Notes: generated by a model not told the origin, from the letters alone. DNA of 64,000 nucleotides from Aselliscus stoliczkanus (GCA_033961575.1 CM066734.1:83288501-83352500), one strand, 5' to 3'; positions 47,450-58,917 are shown, numbered from the stretch's first letter. Translations and numbers: made by a program.

Positions 47450-48232
47450 CACGCCTCGGGGACACAAGCCCGTGGAGGCGCCGAGCCCTGAGAGCAGGCA
47501 GCTGGAGATGGGTTAACGCACCCGCCCTGAGGCCCGGTCTGCGCTCTCGCCCAGATGCCAGGATTCTCCAGGCCAGGGGCACCGGCGGCGCCTCAGGCTA
47601 TGGTGCCCAGAAAAAGTGTTTGGACGTTGCGGAGAGAAAAAAAACAACCTCATTAACTTCCACACTGACAGGCAGAGAATACAAAACCACTCCAGTAAAC
47701 AGGCAAATCTCATCCTGGGTACTCCACGCCAAGTGGTACATGCGCAGTCCAGCTCACTGCCCAACCCCGGGGCCTCTCCTAATAGAGGCAGAGCGCCCTC
47801 TACTGGTCCCGGCGACCGGGCCTGGCGGTCCCGGCACGATACCGGCCCCACCCCACCTCCGCCACGCGCCCAGGCTCGCGAGAGTCAGAACAGCAGTCTC
47901 TCCAAAGGGCTCTACGGAACTGAACTTCCTATACCTATTGTTCCTGCACGGAAAGCTTTTAATTCACCACAATCGATTGGCGTTCCAGGGCAAAGCGAAA
48001 ACGAGTCGCTTTAAACGTGACTAGGCCGGCGGGCCCGAGCGGAAGTCCTGGTTCCCACGCCCCACGAAGAGCATCCTGGGGGCCGGAAGGAGACCCGAGC
48101 GCCGGCACGTTCGCGTGGTGCGAGGCCGCTTGGCTGTTTCGGGAGGCGTGTTGCTGGGACGCGTGGCTCGTGCGTGGAAGGCAACGGTGGGCGGAAAGCC
48201 CGACTTGGGTATAGAACCTGAGACCGCGAACA
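47450..48232 (+). promoter_or_regulatory. UTP3: CpG-rich promoter and 5' UTR of UTP3
   Basis: The sequence changes abruptly from A/T-rich to C/G-rich with frequent CpG. No TATA box is visible near the ATG. ETS-type GCGGAAGT lies at 48,039-48,046 and CCGGAAGG near 48,083, common in promoters of ribosome-biogenesis genes. The transcription start is not determinable; it probably lies in 48,000-48,200. Confidence 0.7.
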
Positions 48233-49663
48233 ATGGTGGGGAGATCCCGGCGGCGCGGAGCAGCCAAGTGGGCAGCGGTGCGAGCGAAGGCAGGTGGCGG
48301 CCCAGCGGACGAAAAGGAAGACGATTTGGAATTGCCACCCTCCCCGGGGGACTCCAGCTACTACCAGGATAAGGTAGATGATTTCCATGAGGCCCGCTCT
48401 CGAGCCGCCTTGGCTAAGGGCTGGAGCGAACTGGACAGTGGGGACGAGGAGGAGGATGGCGAGGAGGAGGAGGAGGAGGAGGTGCTAGCCCTGGACGTTT
48501 CTGATGGGGACGACGAAGATGCAGAGAGTGCGGGGGATGAGGAGGATGACGATGACGATGGTGGCAGCTCCGTGCAGAGTGAAGTCGAGGCCTCTGTGGA
48601 TCCCAGTTTGTCGTGGGGTCAGAGGAAAAAACTTTATTATGACACGGACTGTAGTTCCAAATCCCGACGCCGGCAGGGTCAACAAGAAGTAGAGGAGGAG
48701 GAAAAAGAGGAGGAGGAGGAGGCACAGCTCATTCAGCGGCGCCTAGCCCAAGCCCTGCAAGAGGATGATTTTGGGGTCACCTGGGTGGAGGCCTTTGCAA
48801 AACCGGTGCCTCAGGTAGACGAGGCTGAGACACGGGTCGTGAAGGACTTGGCGAAAGTTTCGGTGAAAGAGAAGTTAAAGATGCTGAGGAAGGAATCCCC
48901 AGAGCTCTTGGAGCTGATCGAAGACCTGAAAGTTAAATTAACAGAGGTGAAGGATGAGCTGGAGCCATTGTTACAATTGGTGGAACAAGGGGTCATTCCG
49001 CCTGGAAAAGGAAGCCAATATCTGAGGACCAAGTACAACCTCTATTTGAATTACTTCTCCAACATCAGTTTTTATTTGATCCTGAAAGCTAGGAGAGTCC
49101 CTGCACATGGACATCCTGTCATAGAAAGGCTGGTTACCTACCGAACTTTGATCAACAAGCTGTCAGTTGTGGATCAGAAGCTGTCCTCCGAGATTCGTTA
49201 TCTACTCACACTGAAGGATGATGCTGGAAGGAAAGAATTGATTCCAAAAGCAAAATCCACCAAGGCCAAGCCAAAATCTGTTTCAGAGGCTGTTGCTGCC
49301 TCTGCTGTTACAGATCTTTCTGATTCCGATTTTGATGAAGAAGCTGCCCTGAAATACTATAAAGAAATCGAAGACAGGCACAATTTAAAGAGAAAGAAAG
49401 AAGAAAATAGTACTGAAGACAAGGCTCTTGAAAATCAAAATGCAAAGAGAGCCATCACCTATCAGATTGCTAAAAACAGGGGACTTACACCTAGGAGAAA
49501 GAAGATTGATCGCAATCCCAGAGTAAAACACCGGGAGAAGTTCAGAAGAGCCAAAATTCGCAGGAGAGGCCAGGTTCGTGAAGTTCGTAGAGAAGAGCAA
49601 CGTTACAGTGGTGAACTATCTGGCATTCGTGCAGGAGTTAAAAAGAGCATTAAGCTTAAGTAA
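48233..49663 (+). CDS. UTP3: UTP3 / SAS10, small-subunit processome component (intronless)
   Basis: Nucleolar U3 snoRNP/SSU-processome protein needed for 18S rRNA maturation; the yeast orthologue Sas10 also affects silencing. The single 476-codon frame (human: 479) starts at ATG 48,233 in strong context (A at -3, G at +4) and ends at TAA 49,661-49,663. Visible parts: basic N-terminus RSRRR (4-8); acidic tracts at 69-109 and 152-163; Sas10/Utp3/C1D domain about 222-310 (KESPELLELIEDLK, LRTKYNLYLNYFSNISFYL); basic linker 330-345; C-terminal Sas10 domain about 403-475 (ITYQIAKNRGLTPRRKKIDR, NPRVKHREKFRRAKIRR). No frameshift. Mammalian UTP3 is normally a single-exon gene, so intronlessness does not imply a retrocopy, and the CpG promoter and syntenic position argue for the true locus. 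Confidence 0.98.
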   Translation: MVGRSRRRGAAKWAAVRAKAGGGPADEKEDDLELPPSPGDSSYYQDKVDDFHEARSRAALAKGWSELDSGDEEEDGEEEEEEEVLALDVSDGDDEDAESAGDEEDDDDDGGSSVQSEVEASVDPSLSWGQRKKLYYDTDCSSKSRRRQGQQEVEEEEKEEEEEAQLIQRRLAQALQEDDFGVTWVEAFAKPVPQVDEAETRVVKDLAKVSVKEKLKMLRKESPELLELIEDLKVKLTEVKDELEPLLQLVEQGVIPPGKGSQYLRTKYNLYLNYFSNISFYLILKARRVPAHGHPVIERLVTYRTLINKLSVVDQKLSSEIRYLLTLKDDAGRKELIPKAKSTKAKPKSVSEAVAASAVTDLSDSDFDEEAALKYYKEIEDRHNLKRKKEENSTEDKALENQNAKRAITYQIAKNRGLTPRRKKIDRNPRVKHREKFRRAKIRRRGQVREVRREEQRYSGELSGIRAGVKKSIKLK

Positions 49664-49701
49664 AGTTTCTACTTTACGTTTTTTGGTAATAATTGTAGAT
49701 C

Positions 49702-49707
49702 AATAAA
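49702..49707 (+). terminator. UTP3: UTP3 polyadenylation signal
   Basis: AATAAA 39 bases after the stop codon in GATCAATAAATTTTAA, followed by T- and GT-rich sequence (GAAGTGGTTGTATTAATGT). The 3' UTR would be very short. Confidence 0.75.
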
Positions 49708-50514
49708 TTTTAATTTTTACTGGTGAAGTGGTTGTATTAATGTATAATACCTAATTTTAAATTTTTTAAATTCTTGTCAACAGGGAAATTTGTCTGCCTT
49801 ATTGCTCAATTTATCCTTCAATTTATTCAGGTGCATGGGAAAAGAGATAGTGTTGAAAAAAGTTCTTCAATATTCTATCAAGTAGTAGCCTAGAAAAATT
49901 TCACAGCTAGTTGTGGAGCAACTGTCAAACTTAGAACAGTTTTATAATTTTTCACGTAGAAGAGAATGCATCTTTGGCAATCATCTTATTTGTAAGAAAG
50001 CCTATAAAATAGTCTGGCATTATTTCTTACCTAAGTATAATTCTTGGACGGGATACTCGTTAATAAATAGATTCAATGTTAACTTAAGGATTTTGTACAT
50101 TGTAGTAAAAGCTTAGGAATGAAGACGAACTTTGGTTAAAAGCAGAAAGAAATATGCTATAATTACATTAATTGTATTTTCAAATAGCCCTTAATGTGGT
50201 AAATAGGTAAAAATTCCATTTCCCCATCTGTACTGCTGACTTGCAGTTGTTGTGGTTTGTACAATCCATTTACTGAAAATTTGGTGTGATTACTAGTAAA
50301 TAAGTGACAGCTTCAGGTGTTAACAGTTACATTTTTCTTTAGTTGCTGGTCTTTACAGTAGCAGAGAGACATTGAGATGGTAAACTTCAAAATACTTAGG
50401 ATAATGCCAGGGAAGGAGATGAGCGGGCTAGTGAAGGAAAGCAAAAAAGATGTCTTAACTATGTCACTATTTATTCATTAAACATTGTGCTAACTGCTGC
50501 AGATGCAGAGATGA
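49708..50514. other. Intergenic DNA downstream of UTP3, nothing recognised
   Basis: A/T-rich, no open frame of note. Confidence 0.4.
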
Positions 50515-50690
50515 TTAATGGTTAGTATTTATTAAATATTTGCCATGTACTGGATATTTAAAGTTTACAATAACTTTGTGAGGTAGTACTGTTCTACCAG
50601 AGATGAGGATGCTGAAATTCCCAGAGGTTAAGTTTCTAACGGAAGCATGCTTGGGATTTGGACCTAAGCTGCTTAATTTGACCCTTCATT
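50515..50690 (-). repeat. MIR relic
   Basis: Reverse-complement MIR: TATTTATTAAATATTTGCCA, ACTTTGTGAGGTAGTACTG, TACCAGAGATGAGGATGCTG, CCAGAGGTTAAGTTTCTAAC. Confidence 0.7.
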
Positions 50691-50784
50691 CTCTTAGCCT
50701 GTGGCTTGCATCTGCTTCCTCAGAGTAGCACATATCAAATTATTTTATCTTTTGTTTTCTTATAAATAAAAGAGGTAAGTTGGA

Positions 50785-50995
50785 AATAAAATTAACATCT
50801 ACAAAATGCTATGGTACTTTTGTAAGCACTTTGTACTTATTTTCTTTTTCCTCAAACAGCTCTTGTGTGGTAAATTCTATTAATAATTTAAAGATGAAGA
50901 AACGGACAGAGAAGTAACTTTTGCAAAATCATATACCTACTAATTGGCAGAAGCAGCCTTTCTGGCTTTAAAGCCCTATCCTAAACTTCTTTTTA
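50785..50995 (-). repeat. MIR relic
   Basis: Reverse-complement MIR: TTTGTAAGCACTTTGTACTT, AAAGATGAAGAAACGGACAG, AGAAGTAACTTTTGCAAAAT, TGGCAGAAGCAGCCTTTC. Confidence 0.7.
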
Positions 50996-51179
50996 TGATA
51001 TCGTATGTAAAGTACAGGTTTTGGAGTTACTAGGATCCTTTTGAGTTAATTACTTGTTCTCTTTTTCATCTCTGGTATAATTACTGTATCTATCTTGAAA
51101 AAGATATAACGGTTAAGAGCCATGAGATCATAGAAAGTATATATATACTCGTGATTCCTGGCACAGAGCTCCTAAAACC

Positions 51180-51865
51180 CTTGTAAATTCCTAAGTAATA
51201 AGGACACTAGGAGCATCCTTTGTTTTAATGAGGTAACTCTGAATGGACCCTGGATGGCTTCTGGTTGGGGACTGGTCACCAGAAAGACCAGGCCACAAAT
51301 AAAAGCTTGGAATTTTCAGCCCCACTCCCAATCTCCAGAGAGGGGAGAGGGGCTGGAAATGGAGTTAAAGATTGATTATGCTTATCTGAGGAAGTCTTCA
51401 TAAAATCCCAGTGGTATGGGGTTCAGGAGTTTCCAGGTTGAGCACCCACATACCAGGAGGGTGATGCACTCCCAACTCCACCGGGACAAGCTCCTGCTCT
51501 CAGGACCCCCCCAGACCTAGTCCTATATATCTCTGACTGTTCATCTATATCCTTTATCGTATCCTTTAGCAAACTGGTAAACATAAGTGATTGCAAAAGT
51601 TCTGTAAACAAATCAATCAAACCTGAGGAGGGGGTTGTGGGGACCTAGGATTTACAGCTGGTCAGAAGCACAGGTGACAACTTGGACTATCTCCAGGTAG
51701 ATAATTGAGTTGAATTGTTGGACAGCCAGCTAGTGTCACAGAATTGTTTGGTGGGGGAAAACTCCACACCCATCTGGTATCAGAAAGTGCAAGTGTAGCA
51801 GTAGTGTGAGTGTAGTGAGAAACACAGGTGGAAAATAGGTTTCCAATAATTCAAGGGTGTATTAT
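51180..51865 (+). mobile_element. Solo LTR of an old endogenous retrovirus
   Basis: Characteristic LTR text: AAGTCTTCATAAAATCCCAG, GGGGTTCAGGAGTTTCCAGG, ACCAGGAGGGTGATGCACTC, TATCGTATCCTTTAGCAAAC, ACCTGAGGAGGGGGTTGTGG, GAAGCACAGGTGACAACTTG. No internal retroviral genes are adjacent, so it is a solo LTR. Subfamily not named; borders approximate. Confidence 0.65.
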
Positions 51866-51869
51866 AGAC

Positions 51870-52075
51870 TACCCAGCTTTCTAACCCAGCTCCATCACTT
51901 AGTACCAACTTTGGGCAAATTCCTTGATCTCTCTGTTCTTTAGTATTTTCATCTAAGTAGGGATATTAGTAGTAGTACCTATTTCATAGAATTATGAGGA
52001 TGCCATCAATTAATATATCTAAAACACTTAGAACAATGCCTGTTATACAGTAATCACCTAACAAATGTTGACTCT
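51870..52075 (+). repeat. MIR relic
   Basis: CTAACCCAGCTCCATCACTT, CTTTGGGCAAATTCCTTGAT, GTACCTATTTCATAGAATTA, CAATGCCTGTTATACAGTAA follow MIR. Confidence 0.75.
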
Positions 52076-53788
52076 TTCTACAAGGTTGTGAAGAGTTGAC
52101 ATTTGGTACATAGGTGCTCAATGAATTGTAGCTAATAGTATAGTGATTCCTATTCATTACAGGAACACAGAAAGTAAAGTGTAATATATGTAAAATGCAT
52201 GAGAAATGAATATCCTAAGTTTGGAAGAAGGAGGGGGGCCTTGGGTGAGGACACGAAGGGATACAGGAAACCTGGGACAGGACAAAAAGCAAGGAAATGA
52301 AGAGAGGTTCCAAGTATTTGATGTTCTATGTCAAATCCCTGACGTATGTATAAAGTGAGGAACAAAAATGTTTTAAAGGAAGAAAAAGCTTCCATTTAGG
52401 AAAATGGAAAAAAATTAAGTCTTATATATTCCTCTCAATATATCAAATATTCCTTCAGAGAACTCACAACAACAAATATTAATTCATTCTGAAATAGCCA
52501 GGATATAAATGGTGCTATCCTATTTTACAAATGTAAAAAGTGGCCTTGTCTGGTGTGAATTAATAGCAAAAGATAATATTTACATCATAATCCAAATTTT
52601 ATATTAAACATTTAAAGAGCACGAAGATGTGCTAGATACTGTCCTAGCACATGAATAATAAATGGTTAACTATTCAATGTAATTATTTTTTATAGAGACT
52701 CACTTTTTGAACTCTAGAGTCTCATGGATCAGAGCTCCAATAAGGTAGATTATACTGGCTATCAGGGATCTATACAAAGCAACAACCTGTTAGTTTTATG
52801 TCAGCATGTTAAGCTACAGGCAGCTATTGAAAATATAAAATATTAAAAATTAAAAGTAGAAAAAAATAATGAGCCAGTAACTTACTCTGTTACTACCTAG
52901 TTGACTGGCTTTGGGCTAGTCAATTTCTCTAAACCACAGTTTGTTACCTGTATTATCTATGAAGGAGTTAAATAAAACATGTCCATTTTAATTTTTGTGT
53001 AGAAATTCAATTGTTTATCAGACCTCTACAACTACCTAATGGTCAAAGCTTTTTTTGTGATCTTAAAGATAAAAATTGGCTTAGATAACTTGAATAACTA
53101 TTCACATATCTCATACAAAATATTTGGTATCTGAGGAATGGCTGGCATTGTTTATTTTTCCTTGCTGGTTGTATGAAGTAAAAGAATTTTAATATGTTAA
53201 AGTAATATATGATTTTATTTTACTTTAAAGTTAACATTACCAAAATAATTCATGAAAGGTGAAAATCAGTATAATTTAGATTTCAGGGATCACAATGATG
53301 AACATGTATCACTGAATAGTAGATGATACCAAAAAAAAAAAACACAAAAAAACAAACAAACGTACAATTCAAGGCGAGTTCCAAGTCATTCAAACTCAAT
53401 ATTGCTTCAGGTAATAAATCAAATTTTTAAAATTTAGATGCTGATTCTTTTAAAACCATCTGTATTTTGCTATTAAAAGTTGAAACAAACAGTATGGAAA
53501 ATTTAACACCACCCAAATCAACAAATGTTAACGTGTGTTTTTGCCTAGTGTATTTTCTCATATCAAGGTTTTTATTTTAATATAGTTGACTGTATTCCAG
53601 ATGTTTTCTTGATTCTTTCAGTTTTTCATTTTTGAAGAAAAACTGAATTTTTTTAAAATTTGCTGCAAAGTGAAGCTATAAATTATAATAAATATTGTAA
53701 ATATTAAAAATCAACATTTTTTTAACTGCAAAGCAAAAAAAATCTAGAGTAAACTAGTAAAATTGTTCTGCCTTAGAGAAACAATATA
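52076..53788. other. Intergenic DNA, nothing recognised
   Basis: A/T-rich with an A-rich (AAAC) tract near 53,330-53,360. An old repeat-like phrase occurs near 52,610-52,660. No gene signal. Confidence 0.4.
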
Positions 53789-54005
53789 GGGTAGCATTTA
53801 GGAACTTGAACTCTGGTGCCAGACTGAGTTTAAATCCATTTCACCACTTAACAATGTGTCTGGTCTACTTAACCTTTCTATGTCCAATTTCCTCATATTG
53901 AATAATACTTGATGGTTATAGCCATTGAAATACTTAAACCATATAACATACATTTAGAACAGCACCTGGCAGGTAGTAAGTGCTTAGTATTAGTTACTAT
54001 TAATC
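53789..54005 (+). repeat. MIR relic
   Basis: GGTAGCATTTAGGAACTTGA, TCTGGTGCCAGACTGAGTTT, CAGCACCTGGCAGGTAGTAA, GTGCTTAGTATTAGTTACTA follow MIR. Confidence 0.75.
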
Positions 54006-54023
54006 CATTTATTAAAAAACTCA

Positions 54024-54132
54024 GGGTCGGCCGAGTGGCGTGGTGGTTAAGCACTGGTTTGGGAAGCCAGCAGCCCCGGTTCGGGTCCCACATATGAGGG
54101 CCAGTGACACTGCCCTCAAAAAAAAAAAAAAC
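54024..54132 (+). mobile_element. Short-form SINE
   Basis: Head GGTCGGCCGAGTGGCGTGG to ACACTGCCCTC plus A-run. Duplication AAAAAACTCA at 54,014-54,023 and 54,133-54,142. Confidence 0.92.
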
Positions 54133-54176
54133 AAAAAACTCAACACTTGAGTTAATTTCTCCTTGGTTTTATCAGA

Positions 54177-54345
54177 ATGGTTCTTAAACCAGAATGCCTA
54201 ACTAAGGATCAGTAAGTTTAAAATGCAGACTCCTGTGTCTTCCACGTGTCTGATTTAACTGGCCTGATGTTGACTCAGGGATGTGTATTTTTAACAGGCA
54301 CCTCAGATGATGCTGATCAGATGGAACACACTTTGAAAACACTGC
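54177..54345 (+). mobile_element. MER5-like hAT relic
   Basis: GGTTCTTAAACCAGAATG at the start, TTTTTAACAGGCACCTCAGA, and GATGCTGATCAGATGGAAC, ACACTTTGAAAACACTGCT at the end, as in MER5. Confidence 0.55.
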
Positions 54346-55259
54346 TCTGGGCATACTGAATTTTAAGTTTTTCTTAGCTAATAACAGAATGAATAAAATT
54401 AATTCTGAATTAATTAATTCTGAAAGAATGAAATATGATGTGGTATTACCAGGGAACTACAAAACCTTGAGGGTAGCCCCATCAGAATCCTGTTGAAAGC
54501 AATGAACCTTCCCATCCGTTCCACCCCACCCCTGCCAAAAACAAGAACAGACCTAACCACAATATTTTGCATACCACATCAGTGGGTTCCTACACTCTGA
54601 AACCAAGAGTCCTTGGATTTCAGGAAATCTTACACTAGGGGACTGTTCCTTTTATCCTTAAGTGTTGCTTTATATGGTCTATGTTAATATGTATATTAAC
54701 ATCTTATGGTGGGTGGGAGATGGGGTTATTCAAAGTAAATAGATGACTGTACAATTTTATTTGCACCTAGAATTTTTAAATATTAAGTGAGCTCTTCTAG
54801 ACATGGATTTCTAATTACATCGTTTGAATGTACACAAAAAGGAAAATTAAGGCCAAATAAGTTTATTTCTTAAATTTCACAGTACGACTTTTCTGAATCA
54901 CTTCCAGCCAGGGTCCTGATGGCCACAGAATTAAAGAATTTCGATTTGATTTTAGAAAGAGAAAAGGGGTTTTTAATAAAAAGAGGAAGGGGTGGTTGAG
55001 AACTATTAGAATAAAGCAATTGTGCGTTGTAAAAAGAAAGATGTCAACTTCAGGAGTAGACACATTGGTAGAAGAGATAGACATGTTACAGTTAGAGACA
55101 TTTGCTGCTTAGTTAGGATGCTATAGGACCTCAAAAGAGGCATGTACCTCTCCATATAAGGAGGGCAGAGATCTGTTCTGAGAAGAAACAGATCTTGAGA
55201 GAAGAGTGGTTGGGGCAATATGAATAAGGCCAAACCTTCAAGTTACCCTAAGGCAACAA
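54346..55259. other. Intergenic DNA, nothing recognised
   Basis: No supported gene or repeat. The (GGTGGG)-rich phrase near 54,711 is short. Confidence 0.35.
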
Positions 55260-55500
55260 GAGTGTGAGGAAGAAAGATAATATTGGAAAGGAAAGGTGGG
55301 GAGGGGTTAGATCATTAAAGATCTGAAGCAACTTAGCTTATATCCCAGATAGGGAGGTAACCAAAGTGTTTAAGAATCAGTGTGACATAATTAGATCAAC
55401 CTTTAGAAAAGCAAATTACTCTAGCTGCTGTAGAGCAATGGAATTGGAATAGATGAAAAACAGACAGGAAACCCAACTAGGAGTCCTTTGCAATAATACA
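55260..55500 (-). repeat. Decayed ancient repeat
   Basis: GGGTTAGATCATTAAAGATC, GTGTGACATAATTAGATCAA, AAATTACTCTAGCTGCTGTA, ACCCAACTAGGAGTCCTTTG. Same old family as 41.2 kb. Confidence 0.5.
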
Positions 55501-57018
55501 GACAAGAAAAGATGAAGATTTCAGTTAATCCAAAGAGAACAAATTAAAGGAAGAAATTTGAGAGAAATTTACTAGAGCATTTGAAAAAGTGCATGAGAAT
55601 TAGAACAAACTAAAGTCATAGAAGGTCAGCAAAAACAACCAAATAATTTCAGCAACATTAACATTAAGAGTGTAAAACGACAAAATATGAGAAGCTCCTC
55701 TAGGGTAGGAAATTCCACTCCACAGTGTACACAGGGAATACAACTTCGCTGTTAGCAGATCTTCATTAAAAAGAATAATTATCAAAATATTAATCAAAAT
55801 AGTCCCTCAACATGTTTTATTTTCTATTATAAAGTTAACATATTCACTATAAACTACTTGCAAATACAGAAAAGTAGAAAAATGGAAAGATATACCCATA
55901 TTTCTACCACCCAAAGAAAACTGCCATTGTTTACACTAGACATTACTTAAGATAAATACATTTTTTTAAGGTGCATTGTACTCTTTGAGTATTACATTAA
56001 AAGTAGTGCTTATATTTCTTAAAAGTATTATAGATAAACATGGAAAGGAGGTATATATTGACTATGTATTTGTGTAATTAATGTTTGAAGAACTAAGTCA
56101 ATAACAGACATCAAAATCTAGTAATTCAAAAATAAAGAATAGTGGACTTAGGAGAGCTTTCACACGAAGGCTTTATATTAACTAATTAGTGTAATTCCTG
56201 CATTTATTAAAATCAAAAGTTTAACATGAAATCTTAAATTGCCTGGTTTTCAAGTAAGACTTTTCCCAAGTACTATACTATGAAAAACAACTGCTCAAGA
56301 AAGCCATTATTACAGAATCATACTGTACTGAAATAAATAATATACTATACTGAAAAAAAATCAATCCTCCCAAGTGGTATCTTTTCTCTGATCACAGCTC
56401 TAAGAAGCTTATGTTAAAAAAAAAGCACATCCTGACATTGATCTCTAAAAAAGTTTTATAATATATCCTAAGTGTTCATCCTTAAGATCACCAGTTTCTA
56501 AAAACCAAACATGGATAAATAAATGCAGATAAAGTCGAAAATCACCTCTTGCTTTATTTCACAAGAAAATTAATAGAGCTTGATTCTTACAGTGCTTGGG
56601 TTTTGTCACTTTAAAAGAGTGTAAGATGATACTCTGTGCATTTTCAAAATGGAGCAACATGTTTAGGCTCGTTTTCATAATCTTGGCTTCTCTAAATGTG
56701 TGTAGCAGCTGAATCAGCCCTTTATGTCACTAGAGCTTATGCAGAGTTGTGATTATATTGATCCAACAGTCAAAAGCATAAGAAACTAGGAACTTGGAGT
56801 GCCATCCACTTTAAAAGAAACTGCTCATAAATAGCCTTGCCTGTAAAATTTGAAGGACTCATACTTCAGCTGATTTTCTATGCCACTTAATTAATGACAT
56901 AAAACATAAATAAAACTGTTTTTAAAAAGCAGAAGGCATGAAAAACCAATACACTGCAAGACTCCAAGCATGTCAGTATTCCTAATACCTATAGGTATCC
57001 TGGCTAACTAGAAAGGAG
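55501..57018. other. Intergenic DNA, largely unassigned
   Basis: 55,810-55,990 resembles the unnamed decayed repeat at 5.39 kb. The remainder shows nothing I can support. Confidence 0.35.
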
Positions 57019-57033
57019 AACACTAGCAATTTA

Positions 57034-57404
57034 TTTATTTTTTTAAAGATTTTATTGGGGAATTGGGGGGAGGGGAACAGTGTTGGGGACTCAGAGAAGG
57101 GGAACAGACAAGTTCCTGCCCTTTTGTTCTTCAGTCTAGTTGTGGAGGACCTTGCTTCACTGGCCCATGTTGGTATCGCCATTGCACTCTTCCTGGGTGA
57201 GGCAGTGATGGCCGCCCACAGCAACTCACGAAAGCTCACACCTACTGCAGGCCAGCCCCACTGCAGCCTACACCAGTGACTCACAGAAGCTGTTGTTCAC
57301 CATGTTAGCTGTAGAGGGCGCAGTGTCACTGACCCTCATGTGGGATCGGAACCCAGGCCCTGCTCCCAAGCCAACTCCTAGCCAACGCGCCACTTGGCAA
57401 ACCC
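57034..57404 (-). mobile_element. Long-form SINE, divergent second subfamily, minus orientation
   Basis: On the minus strand the head, body and CCCCAATAAAATCTTTAAA tail are in order; the body resembles the copy at 40.69 kb. Perfect 15-bp duplication AACACTAGCAATTTA at 57,019-57,033 and 57,405-57,419. Confidence 0.92.
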
Positions 57405-57643
57405 AACACTAGCAATTTAGACTAGATAGTGTTTCATACTTTAACTTGGTGACTTCCTTGGCTGCTTATTAGCCTTTCTTAAGAGTGATTTGTGAGGACT
57501 CAGCTCTCTTTTATTCTACCTACAACAGCATAAGTGTATATTATTGTCAAATTCTTTACTGGAACATTGCAAAACGTCTCTGTGAAGGAGCCTGGCAAAA
57601 ATATAATGATACTTTGAAATTTCTGCATAGAAAAACAAGGCAA

Positions 57644-58351
57644 CATCGGTAAATGACTGGATTAAGAAACTGTGGTACATTTATACAATGGAGTATTATT
57701 CCGCTATAAAGAAGAATGAAATCGTACCATTTGCAATGATATGGATGGACCTAGAGACTATTATGTTAAGTGAAATAAGTCAGTTGGAGAAAGACAAATA
57801 CCATATGATCTCACTTATATGTGAAATCCGAAAAACTGAATGAATGAGCAAAGTAAACAGAAACAATCTCATAGATATAGAGGAAAAACAGGATTGCTAG
57901 TTGGGAGGGGGGTGGGGATGAGGGAGAAGGAGAAGGGATTAGACAGCAAAAATAGGCAACTACAATATTGCCACAGGGATATGAAAGACAGGGAATAGAA
58001 TTAATAATGTTGTAAATATTTTGTGGGTGTCAGATGGTGACATGTCTTGTTAGGGAGACCATTTCATGGATGGAGTAGAGTCTTGATCACTGCACTGTAT
58101 TCCTGAAGCTCATGTTGTATAATATTGTATACCAACTGTAAGTGAATATATAGATTGTCACGAGATGTGGATTATACTGTGGAAGGGAGTCAGAGGAAGT
58201 GTAATAGATATATATATGATATGGAGGGAGGAGTGGGCTGGCGAATTGGGGGAGGGGGATTGTCACTTTGAGGGGTAAAAAGTATAACTATTGCACTGTG
58301 TTGAACACCTGAAACTAATTAAAAATTAAAAAAAGAAAAAAGAAAAAGAAA
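57644..58351 (+). mobile_element. Young 5'-truncated LINE-1 3' end (708 bp)
   Basis: Same 3' end as the copy at 9.35 kb, ending TGAACACCTGAAACTAATT plus an A-rich tail with G interruptions. Perfect 15-bp duplication AGAAAAACAAGGCAA at 57,629-57,643 and 58,352-58,366. Confidence 0.92.
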
Positions 58352-58394
58352 AGAAAAACAAGGCAAAAGATCCAGTTACGGATGGGTATTAAAA

Positions 58395-58530
58395 CCATAT
58401 CATACCGGGTTAGGCGTGTGCTGGGGGAAAAGGTCAAGGGATTAGGTAAAAATCAGCAGTTACAAATGTATACCTAAAACTAATGTAATATTGAATGTCA
58501 ACTGTAACTGAAAAGTGAAAAAAAAACTAA
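58395..58530 (+). mobile_element. L1/HAL1 3' terminal fragment
   Basis: GGGATTAGGTAAAAATCAGC, TACCTAAAACTAATGTAATA, TTGAATGTCAACTGTAACTG then A-rich: the last about 100 bases of the 3' UTR type at 14.2 kb. Confidence 0.6.
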
Positions 58531-58917
58531 AGTGAGAAAATTGGTGCAGATAAGCTTTGAGAACAAATTGTGGATTTTGTGTCATGTTCCAATAACTGAA
58601 ATCTCTTTACCTGTACTTATGTCTGAGGGCTAAAATAAAATGTGAACAGTTCTCTACAGACAAAAAACAAAAACAAACAAAAAACATATAATACATCTGA
58701 AATCATACAGGTTTTTTTTTCTTTTCAAGTATTATGCAGTTTGCAAATACTAAAAGGCAAATATATTTTCTTATAAAGACTCGCCCTCACCAAAACTGAA
58801 ATGAAAAGGCCCATCAAACCTCCAAAATTCTGAAGATATGATGAAAAGGCTTCCCCCCCATCAATTTTGTTTTTATTATTAAGTTATGTGCTGCTGTTCT
58901 GTCAAAATGATAAAATA
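58531..58917. other. Intergenic DNA, nothing recognised
   Basis: A/T-rich with an (AAAC)-like run near 58,665-58,685. Confidence 0.35.

Noticed and set aside
48011..48388. Minus-strand frames over the UTP3 promoter, considered as a divergent gene
   Set aside because: They overlap the UTP3 coding start and have no conserved domain. A bidirectional promoter is possible but there is no gene evidence.
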